In this document: positions 6,745 to 11,562 of the stretch, piece after piece
Layout: each line of letters opens with the position of its first letter
Numbering within the stretch: the first letter of the stretch is position 1
Source of the DNA: Nocardioidaceae bacterium
GTDB lineage: Bacteria; Actinomycetota; Actinomycetes; Propionibacteriales; Nocardioidaceae
NCBI GenBank assembly: GCA_025965395.1
Contig: JAOPXA010000298.1
Location: 1 to 11,562, forward strand
Direction: 5' to 3'
DNA length: 11,562 bases
The notes under the pieces: model-generated
What the model saw: only the letters and a program-made list of their open reading frames with translations
Told to the model about the DNA's origin: nothing
The model's database searches: none
Made by a program: the position numbers and the translations under genes

Positions 6745-7167
6745 TTAGTACGGGTCGGGCTCGGGGCCAAAACGGAAGTGCCGACCGCTGATCTCGTGCA
6801 CATCGATCCGGACGAAGTTGCGCTTGTCGGTCGGGATCCACGGCACCAAAGGCAACAGTTCCGCCGCCGAACGTTCGGCGTCTTTCTCCACGATTCGCGC
6901 AGTGCCTTTAGCGACCACGCTCCACCCTTCGTGGTCGTCATAGGCATCGACCTCGAAGGCGACAACGTTCTGCATGACGGCACCAAACAACTTCGTGCCC
7001 TCAGCCGTACGAAACACGATCGAGCCGTCCGAGGCCACGTAGTTGACCGGAAAGATCTCTGGCTCCCCCGCGATGCTGAGCGCGAGATGGCCGAAACTGC
7101 CTCCGCTGAGCAGCGCCCAGCTTTCGCTGTCACTGAGCACCACTACCGGCGCTTGCGTCTCTGTCAT
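6745..7167 (-). CDS. pyridoxamine 5'-phosphate oxidase (PPOX) fold flavin-binding protein
   Basis: A 140-aa small split-barrel protein of the PPOX superfamily, probably binding FMN or F420. Seen: a short N-terminal helix region SESWALLSGGSFGHLALS (14-31), EIFPVNYVASDGSIVFRTAEGTKL at 37-60 as the core barrel and phosphate-contact segment, VAFEVDAYD at 69-77, GWSVVAKGTARIV at 81-93 and the C-terminal strand ISGRHFRF at 126-133. This pattern is common in mycobacterial and other actinobacterial proteins of the Rv0080 type, whose reaction is unknown. It is too short and diverged to be true PNP oxidase (PdxH). The start at 7167 is fixed by GAGGAGG 5 nt upstream (7173-7179); an upstream ATG at 7197 would place that Shine-Dalgarno inside the gene. 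It is divergent from the SRPBCC gene with a DosR-like palindrome between them. Confidence 0.85.
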   Translation of the reverse strand: MTETQAPVVVLSDSESWALLSGGSFGHLALSIAGEPEIFPVNYVASDGSIVFRTAEGTKLFGAVMQNVVAFEVDAYDDHEGWSVVAKGTARIVEKDAERSAAELLPLVPWIPTDKRNFVRIDVHEISGRHFRFGPEPDPY

Positions 7168-7172
7168 GGCGA

Positions 7173-7179
7173 CCTCCTC
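7173..7179 (-). promoter_or_regulatory. strong ribosome binding site of the PPOX gene
   Basis: On the minus strand GAGGAGG lies 5 nt before the ATG at 7167. It decides between this start and the in-frame ATG at 7197. Confidence 0.75.
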
Positions 7180-7220
7180 GTCCTCTCCATCCAGCATGCA
7201 ACGACGTGGCCGCCCGCGTT

Positions 7221-7238
7221 ATGTCCGGATGACATGTC
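7221..7238. promoter_or_regulatory. ATGTC/GACAT dyads in the divergent PPOX-SRPBCC gap
   Basis: ATGTC (7221-7225) and GACAT (7231-7235) form an inverted repeat with a 5-bp spacer. GACATGTC (7231-7238) is itself a perfect 8-bp palindrome, and ATGTCC recurs at 7221 and 7234. This may be an operator separate from the DosR-like box that follows; short arms make chance possible. Confidence 0.3.
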
Positions 7239-7240
7239 CT

Positions 7241-7260
7241 TCCGGGACCTTGGTCCTGCC
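7241..7260. promoter_or_regulatory. DosR/DevR-like palindrome
   Basis: The perfect dyad GGACC-TT-GGTCC (7245-7256) sits in a 20-bp frame that agrees at about 14 of 20 positions, by eye, with the mycobacterial DosR box TTSGGGACTWWAGTCCCSAA. It lies 74 bp upstream of the PPOX start and 44 bp upstream of the SRPBCC start. A Rv0080-type PPOX gene belongs to the DosR regulon in M. tuberculosis, which makes the resemblance more interesting. No DosR gene is in the window. Confidence 0.4.
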
Positions 7261-7291
7261 GATTTCGTAGCGACGACGGGTCGAATCCCCG

Positions 7292-7297
7292 TAGGCT
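7292..7297 (+). promoter_or_regulatory. candidate -10 box for a leaderless SRPBCC gene
   Basis: TAGGCT fits the actinobacterial TANNNT pattern and ends 6 nt before the ATG at 7304, which has no Shine-Dalgarno. A -35 is not evident. This resembles the arrangement at 1061-1073. Confidence 0.35.
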
Positions 7298-7303
7298 TTT
7301 GCC

Positions 7304-7798
7304 ATGCCCGAATCCAAAGCAGTGTCCATCGTCGAAGCTGGCCCACGGAAGGTCGCCCGACGTGTGCTCGTCCACGCCCCGGCAGCCGAGATATTTGCCC
7401 TGGTTGCCGACCCGCATCGCCACCCGGAACTCGACGGCTCCGGCACCGTGCGCGACACCCCCGTCACCGGCCCTGAGCGTCTGAGCCAGGGCGCGACGTT
7501 CACCGTGGGCATGCGGCAATATGGCGTGCCCTACAAGATCAAGTCGACCGTGACGGCATTCGAGGACGATCGCCTCATCGAGTGGCAGCACCCCCTCGGA
7601 CACCGCTGGCGCTGGGAGCTTGTCGAGACCACGCCCGGCACCACCGAGGTTACCGAGACGTTCGACTACTCCACCGGCAAGTCGAAGAAGATGCTCGAAA
7701 TTTTCGGCTTCCCGGCCAAGAACGGCCAGGGCATCACCGAGACCTTGAAGGCGCTCCAGTTGCGCTTTGAGCAACCCAAGGCACCACCTGCGGTCTAG
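7304..7798 (+). CDS. SRPBCC-fold (polyketide cyclase/START-like) protein
   Basis: A 164-aa single-domain protein with the SRPBCC helix-grip fold, which encloses a hydrophobic ligand cavity. Seen: the opening strand and helix VLVHAPAAEIFALVADPHRHPELDGSG at residues 21-47 (the typical start of the domain), central strands KIKSTVTAFEDDRLIEWQHP at 78-97, RWRWELVETTPGTTEVTETFDY at 101-122 and the long C-terminal helix at about 138-157. There is no signal peptide or membrane segment, so it should be cytosolic. Ligand and reaction cannot be inferred; this branch occurs widely in actinobacteria as proteins of unknown function. The ATG at 7304 lacks a Shine-Dalgarno and is probably used leaderlessly. 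Its TAG stop shares the tetramer CTAG with the stop of the convergent MocR gene, so the two 3' ends overlap by 4 bp. Confidence 0.8.
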   Translation: MPESKAVSIVEAGPRKVARRVLVHAPAAEIFALVADPHRHPELDGSGTVRDTPVTGPERLSQGATFTVGMRQYGVPYKIKSTVTAFEDDRLIEWQHPLGHRWRWELVETTPGTTEVTETFDYSTGKSKKMLEIFGFPAKNGQGITETLKALQLRFEQPKAPPAV

Positions 7799-9240
7799 AC
7801 CACCGCGACGAGACCTTGCTCGTACGAGGCCGACGGCACCGAGCCGAGCGAGCGCCAGCTGTCCTGGAGGATCTGCGCGGCGGCCGTGAGTTCAGGTTCG
7901 CTCAACGTGTAGGGCAGACGCATGAAGCGTTCGAACGCGCCGTCGACGCCAAAGTTTGGCCCCGCCGTCACCAGTAGACCGCGCGATCTCGCAGCCAAGG
8001 CCAATCCTGAGCTGAGGGGTGCGCCGAGGTTGACCCACAGGCTCAACCCGCCGACGACGTCGGGGACGCCCCACTCTGGGATCCGCGCACGAAGCTCGGC
8101 CGCCAAGTGATCGCGACGCAGGTGCAGCTGAGCGGTACGACGCTCGATGATCGCGTCGAGCTCACCGAACGTCTCCATGGCAACCGCCTGGTCGAGATGC
8201 GGCGAGCCCATGTCGCTGGTCGGGCGCATCGCGACGAACGAATGGATCAGCTCCGCGTCGGCGCGGATCCATCCCACACGCATACCGCCCCACACGCTCT
8301 TGCTCAGCGACCCGACGGTGACGACGGTCGTGTCCCGGCGCGCATACGTGGCAACGGACGGCACGTCGAAGCCACGGTCGATGTCGAGATCGCCCATCGT
8401 CTCGTCAATCAACAAGATGGTGCCCGAGCGGCTCGCGCTGTCGACCACGACCTCACGCACCTCGGGCGTCATCCAGGCACCGGTCGGGTTGTGGAACTCG
8501 GGGATCAGGTACGCCAGCGTCGGCCGGGCGCGTTCCATCGACTCGCGCAGGCGCGCGGCGTCCCAGGCGCCATCCATGATCGGCGTGGTGACGAAACGCG
8601 CGCCCGACGCACGGAGGGTCTCGTATGCGTGCGGGTAGGTCGGCGACTCGATCAACACGCGATCACCCGGCGACACCAAGGTGCGCGCGATCAACGAGAT
8701 CGCATGCTGGGCACCGATCGTGACCATGACCTGGTCCGGTGTCGTCGGCAAACCTCGCGCGGTGAAGCGATCAGCGATCATCGCTCGCAGGGTCGGATCG
8801 CCGGAGAGGTCTATGCCGGGGCGAGCCAGGATCGAGGGGATGTCCTCCATCGTCCGGCGAATGATGGCGTCGAGCCCCGAAATCGGCGAAGGCACCGCGC
8901 GGCTCATGTCAATGACGCCGCCGTGCTCATGATCGACCGGATTGCGCTGCGAACGCGGCATTCTCGTAACGCTGCCGGACCCCCGCACGCTCACCAGATG
9001 ACCGGACTCACGCAACCGCTTGTAGGCGGCCACGATCGTCGTGCGGCTGCGTCCCAGACGCTCCGCTAGCTCGCGCTCCGAGGGCAAGCGCGTACGCGTG
9101 GCGATGCGGCCATCGATGACCAAGAGCCTGATGCGTTCGGCAAGGGCGACATAGGCGCTCGCGCCGGTGTCCCACTCCCCCAGCATCTTGTCGAGCGCAC
9201 TCGCGTTGAGCGTGGACTGGACTTCGAACTCCGACGACAT
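7795..9240 (-). CDS. MocR-type regulator (GntR wHTH fused to fold-type I aminotransferase domain)
   Basis: A 481-aa MocR/GabR/PdxR-type transcription factor that uses a PLP-binding aminotransferase fold as sensor. Seen: an N-terminal winged helix at about residues 28-94, with LPSERELAERLGRSRTTIV at 52-70 as the GntR recognition unit and HLVSVRGSGSVT as the wing. A linker follows, then the aminotransferase domain at about 108-470 with FHNPTG at 249-254 (Asn251), LLIDE at 276-280 (Asp279 facing the pyridine nitrogen), SLSKSVWGGMRVGWI at 311-325 (Schiff-base Lys314, Arg321) and RLPY at 441-444 (Arg441, carboxylate contact). All PLP-binding residues are kept. The start at 9240 gives a standard N terminus; the frame is open to 9567 but that extension has no recognisable sequence and would span the divergent promoter. 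The regulated gene is probably the divergent 42-codon gene and itself. The ligand is unknown. Confidence 0.92.
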   Translation of the reverse strand: MSSEFEVQSTLNASALDKMLGEWDTGASAYVALAERIRLLVIDGRIATRTRLPSERELAERLGRSRTTIVAAYKRLRESGHLVSVRGSGSVTRMPRSQRNPVDHEHGGVIDMSRAVPSPISGLDAIIRRTMEDIPSILARPGIDLSGDPTLRAMIADRFTARGLPTTPDQVMVTIGAQHAISLIARTLVSPGDRVLIESPTYPHAYETLRASGARFVTTPIMDGAWDAARLRESMERARPTLAYLIPEFHNPTGAWMTPEVREVVVDSASRSGTILLIDETMGDLDIDRGFDVPSVATYARRDTTVVTVGSLSKSVWGGMRVGWIRADAELIHSFVAMRPTSDMGSPHLDQAVAMETFGELDAIIERRTAQLHLRRDHLAAELRARIPEWGVPDVVGGLSLWVNLGAPLSSGLALAARSRGLLVTAGPNFGVDGAFERFMRLPYTLSEPELTAAAQILQDSWRSLGSVPSASYEQGLVAVV

Positions 9241-9343
9241 AGGTCCAGTATGCGTCGATTGGCCTCTTTGCACCAGTCCACATACGCGATTGAATCGTTC
9301 CATCAGTCCACTTCGCCCGCTACTGCGTTCTCGAAAGGTCCAG
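9241..9343. promoter_or_regulatory. four evenly spaced GTCCA direct repeats, probable MocR operator
   Basis: GTCCA occurs at 9243, 9276, 9306 and 9338, all in one orientation, at steps of 33, 30 and 32 bp (about three helical turns). The outer two share the longer form AGGTCCAG (9241-9248, 9336-9343) and the inner two share CAGTCCAC (9274-9281, 9304-9311), giving an A-B-B-A order. The array exactly fills the gap between the MocR start and the small-gene start. Known MocR regulators (GabR, PdxR) bind spaced direct repeats, so this array is a good candidate operator. CATACT (9249-9254, minus strand) could be the -10 of mocR with a nearly leaderless start. Confidence 0.6.
9333..9338 (+). promoter_or_regulatory. 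ribosome binding site deciding the small-gene start
   Basis: GAAAGG lies 7 nt before the GTG at 9346, whereas the in-frame ATG at 9250 has no Shine-Dalgarno. It partly overlaps the last AGGTCCAG repeat, so a protein bound there would cover the translation signal in DNA. Confidence 0.55.
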
Positions 9344-9345
9344 CC

Positions 9346-9474
9346 GTGTTCATCGTCATCTTCTTGATCGTCCTCGCCGTTGCGGGCTTGACCCTGCTCA
9401 CACGCGCCGTGATGCGGGACGGATATGGCCAGAAGCCCTACCAAGTCGACTACGACACCCGATCCGCCGGTTGA
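9346..9474 (+). CDS. 42-aa single-pass membrane protein
   Basis: A very small gene with a GTG start. The product begins with a hydrophobic stretch FIVIFLIVLAVAGLTLLTRA (residues 2-21), predicted as one transmembrane helix, followed by a hydrophilic tail VMRDGYGQKPYQVDYDTRSAG (22-42) with arginines directly after the helix, suggesting the C terminus is inside the cell. Similar tiny proteins with an RDGYG-P tail exist, to my recollection, in other high-GC actinobacteria as hypothetical proteins. The start was chosen for the GAAAGG at 9333-9338; starting at the ATG at 9250 would add a 32-residue non-hydrophobic extension encoded by the repeat array. It diverges from the MocR gene, a placement that suggests control by it. 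Function unknown; it does not resemble the larger membrane partner YczE known beside some MocR genes. Confidence 0.65.
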   Translation: MFIVIFLIVLAVAGLTLLTRAVMRDGYGQKPYQVDYDTRSAG

Positions 9475-9483
9475 GCCCGTCGA

Positions 9484-9499
9484 AACCGCGCAGCGGGTT
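9484..9499 (+). terminator. weak hairpin after the small membrane gene
   Basis: AACCGC and GCGG(g)TT pair around a 3-nt loop (stem CCGC/GCGG at 9486-9489 and 9493-9496, then two A-T pairs beyond a bulged G). It lies 9 nt after the stop at 9474. No T-tract follows. The rest of the 9475-9590 gap shows nothing clear. Confidence 0.25.
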
Positions 9500-9578
9500 C
9501 CATCAATTCCCCCACGCTCAACGACCTTTTGCGCGAAGATGAACACGCGCGAGCAGGGGTTTCGCACGGTGTTCTAGC

Positions 9579-9586
9579 GAGGGGAG
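9579..9586 (+). promoter_or_regulatory. ribosome binding site of the GGDEF-EAL gene
   Basis: GAGGGGAG lies 4 nt before the ATG at 9591 and supports that start. Confidence 0.6.
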
Positions 9587-9590
9587 TCGC

Positions 9591-11562
9591 ATGGGCCGCA
9601 CATGGCTTTACTTCCTTACCGCGGGAGCACTGAGCATTCTCGTCTACGACCTCGAGTCGAACTGGGTCGTGCTCGACGCGATCTACCTCCTCCTCGGCTT
9701 AGGTAGCGTCGCGGCGATCCTTGTAGGAGTGCGCCTCCACAAGCCGCGCAACACGACCGCGTGGTACCTCATGGCCGTCGGGTTGTTCTCGTGGACAGTG
9801 GCCGACGCTACGTACAACTGGTACCGCGACGTTCTCGAGGTCAATCCATTCCCCTCCGTCGCTGACGTCTTCTATCTCGCCGCCTACCCCATCCTGGCTG
9901 CCGCCATCGGCGTACTGATCCACCATCGTCGCCAGGGTCGTGACATCGCCGGCATCGTTGACAGCGCCATCGTGATCGTCTCGATGGGCCTCCTGTCGTG
10001 GGTCTTCCTGGCCAATCCGATTTTGGACGGCGACGAACCTTGGTCATCGCGCCTGGTGTCGGTGGCTTATCCGGTCGGCGACATCTTGCTCCTCGCGATG
10101 CTCGTGCGCCTCGTCACCACACCGGGCAACAAGACCACAGCGTTCCGCTTGCTGACCGGTGCAGTCCTGCTCCAGGTCGCAGCCGACACGATGTTCGCCA
10201 CTGCATTGTCGGACTATTCGCGGGCGCTCGACGCACTCTGGTTGGGCTCGTATGTGCTGTGGGGCGCCTCGGCACTTCACCCCTCGATGACGTCTCTGTC
10301 CGAGCGTGTACAGGTCGATGCCATGTCCTTCACGACGCGGCGACTGGTCGCGCTCATCCTCGCAGTTTTCGTGGCGCCCGCGGTGCTCGTGGCACAAGCG
10401 ATAGCCCATGTTGATCTCGACACCTGGGCCGTGCTCACGTGTTTGACAGTGCTGTTCATGTTGGTGGTGATCCGGATGGCCATGGCCTTGCATGCGATGA
10501 AGCTTTCATTCGAGGAGCGCGTTCAATTGCGCGGGGACCTCACTCACCAAGCCGCTCACGACGCACTCACTGGTCTCGCCGATCGCGCCGCCGTGCTCGA
10601 CGCGATCGGTGCGGCGCTCCACCGCGGGCAACGTGCGGGCACATCGACAGGCCTCCTCTTCATCGACCTCGATCACTTCAAGCAGGTCAATGACGTCTAC
10701 GGGCACCGAGCAGGTGACGATGTGCTCATCGAGGTCTCGCGCCGCATGCGCGCCAGCGTGCGCGAAGGCGACACCGTAGGTCGGCTTGGCGGCGACGAAT
10801 TTGTCATCCTGCTCGAAGCGTTGCCGGACGAGCAGGAGGTTGTTGCGCTCGCTTCGCGGCTGCTGAAGTCCCTGCGCAGGCCCATTGTCACTCGCACACA
10901 AGCCCTTACGATGAGCGCAAGCATCGGTGTCGCGTTCAGCCTGGACGCCAGCACCAACGTGACCCAATTGCTTCATGAGGCAGACGTCGCGGCTTATCGG
11001 GCAAAGACCGGCGGCCGCGACCGAGCCGAAGTCTTCGACGAGACGCTGCGCCGCGAGCTGGACGAACAGACCGAGATCGAAGAAGCGCTCGGCATAGCGT
11101 TGGCCACGGGCGAGCTCGTCCTGTTCTATCAGCCGATCGTCTACGTCAGCACAGGCACGACAGTTGGCTACGAAGCACTGATCCGCTGGAACCGACCCGG
11201 TCACGGCTTGCTTGAACCCGACGCGTTCATACCAATCGCTGAGCGCTCCGACCTCATCTGCGACATCGATCGGTGGGTGCTGCGCGAGTCGATGCGCCAG
11301 CTCGCTGCCTGGACAGAAGCCGACCCTGAAAGATTCGGCGACCTCGCCATGGGTGTCAATATCTCTGGTCGGCACTTCGCTGAAGGCCGCATCATCGAGG
11401 ACGTCCTCCTGACGCTCGAGGACTCCCGGATCAAGCCGAGCCGCCTCGTCCTCGAGGTCACCGAGACCGTGCTGGTCGATGTGCCCACCGCGGTCAGCCA
11501 CATGAGCGCCCTTCGCGAGCACGGAGTCACGATCGCGATCGACGACTTCGGCACCGGCTACA
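9591..11562 (+). CDS. membrane GGDEF-EAL protein (c-di-GMP synthesis/breakdown), 3' end outside window
   Basis: 657 codons are visible and the frame stays open to the window end. Residues 1-300 form a multi-pass membrane domain with about eight or nine hydrophobic segments (for example 33-48, 57-71, 98-110, 122-140, 160-174, 187-203, 252-271, 279-296) and the internal pattern PSVADVFYLAAYP at 88-100, typical of actinobacterial GGDEF-EAL proteins. The GGDEF domain spans about 318-485: HDALTGLADRA at 323-333, IDLDHFKQVND at 358-368, an intact GGDEF at 400-404 and an inhibitory I-site RxxD (Arg391-Asp394) five residues before it. The EAL domain starts near 495 with YEALIRWNRP at 527-536, Asn590, Glu622 in LEVTET and the loop DDFGTGY at 651-657, where the window ends. 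Both catalytic signatures look active as far as seen, so it may make and degrade c-di-GMP. No linked target gene is visible. Confidence 0.92.
   Translation, partial: MGRTWLYFLTAGALSILVYDLESNWVVLDAIYLLLGLGSVAAILVGVRLHKPRNTTAWYLMAVGLFSWTVADATYNWYRDVLEVNPFPSVADVFYLAAYPILAAAIGVLIHHRRQGRDIAGIVDSAIVIVSMGLLSWVFLANPILDGDEPWSSRLVSVAYPVGDILLLAMLVRLVTTPGNKTTAFRLLTGAVLLQVAADTMFATALSDYSRALDALWLGSYVLWGASALHPSMTSLSERVQVDAMSFTTRRLVALILAVFVAPAVLVAQAIAHVDLDTWAVLTCLTVLFMLVVIRMAMALHAMKLSFEERVQLRGDLTHQAAHDALTGLADRAAVLDAIGAALHRGQRAGTSTGLLFIDLDHFKQVNDVYGHRAGDDVLIEVSRRMRASVREGDTVGRLGGDEFVILLEALPDEQEVVALASRLLKSLRRPIVTRTQALTMSASIGVAFSLDASTNVTQLLHEADVAAYRAKTGGRDRAEVFDETLRRELDEQTEIEEALGIALATGELVLFYQPIVYVSTGTTVGYEALIRWNRPGHGLLEPDAFIPIAERSDLICDIDRWVLRESMRQLAAWTEADPERFGDLAMGVNISGRHFAEGRIIEDVLLTLEDSRIKPSRLVLEVTETVLVDVPTAVSHMSALREHGVTIAIDDFGTGY

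Noticed and set aside
7278..7294. A tRNA T-arm-like hairpin: ACGGG, loop TCGAATC, CCCGT, in the gap before the SRPBCC gene
   Set aside because: The loop lacks the TTC of a true T-loop and there is no acceptor, D or anticodon arm upstream; no flanking repeat suggests an attachment site. Probably chance.
9481..9564. A 7-bp inverted repeat CGAAACC (9481-9487) and GGTTTCG (9558-9564) flanking the gap before the GGDEF-EAL gene
   Set aside because: Arms are short and 70 bp apart with no further pairing; expected by chance at this scale.
9241..9567. N-terminal extension of the MocR frame to 9567
   Set aside because: The extra 109 residues have no known domain, and the DNA contains the GTCCA array and the small divergent gene with its own ribosome binding site.
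1..11562. Defence island, phage, IS element, CRISPR or biosynthetic gene cluster
   Set aside because: No transposase, integrase, repeat-spacer array, nuclease/ATPase combination or NRPS/PKS domain is encoded; the genes are metabolic, regulatory and signalling types normal for an actinobacterial chromosome.

Overview
The window is high-GC DNA with dense, short-spaced genes, frequent ATGA/ATGTCTGA stop-start overlaps and several apparently leaderless starts. Together with the protein families present (an actinobacterial-type PPOX flavoprotein, a MocR regulator, an SRPBCC protein and a GGDEF-EAL protein with a multi-pass membrane domain), this points to the chromosome of an actinobacterium, possibly of the Nocardioides/Aeromicrobium type. 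The genus is a guess. I see no mobile elements, CRISPR arrays, tRNAs or rRNAs.

Layout. (1) 1-1735: a minus-strand pair, the start of an ADP-dependent NAD(P)H-hydrate dehydratase (cut by the window edge) behind a histidine phosphatase, divergent from a plus-strand HAD phosphatase. (2) 1744-6633: a glycolate/glyoxylate module. Minus-strand malate synthase G (glcB) is translationally coupled to a GlcG/HbpS-family protein, and diverges from an IclR-family regulator coupled to a GlcD-like FAD oxidase. The 62-bp divergent gap holds a compact cluster of TTTCCA/TGGAAA half-sites overlapping a consensus -10 box. (3) 6634-7303: two stacked hairpins between converging genes, then a small PPOX-fold flavoprotein gene and a divergent control region with a DosR-like palindrome. 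(4) 7304-9474: an SRPBCC-fold protein whose stop codon overlaps that of a convergent MocR-type (GntR plus aminotransferase fold) regulator. The MocR gene diverges from a 42-codon single-pass membrane protein, with four evenly spaced GTCCA direct repeats between them. (5) 9591-end: a membrane GGDEF-EAL protein, cut off by the window edge inside the EAL domain.

How it works together. GlcD would oxidise glycolate (or a related 2-hydroxyacid) to glyoxylate, GlcB condenses glyoxylate with acetyl-CoA to malate, and the IclR protein probably senses glyoxylate or a related acid and controls both arms. This is a rearranged relative of the E. coli glcDEFGB locus, without glcE, glcF or the permease in this window and with an IclR-type rather than a GntR-type (GlcC) regulator. 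The HAD phosphatase could in principle feed it glycolate from phosphoglycolate, but that is speculation from proximity. Nothing here is a clear new defence or mobile system. The points most worth checking are the operator architectures at 4376-4417 and 9241-9343, the DosR-like box at 7241-7260 and the 42-aa membrane protein.
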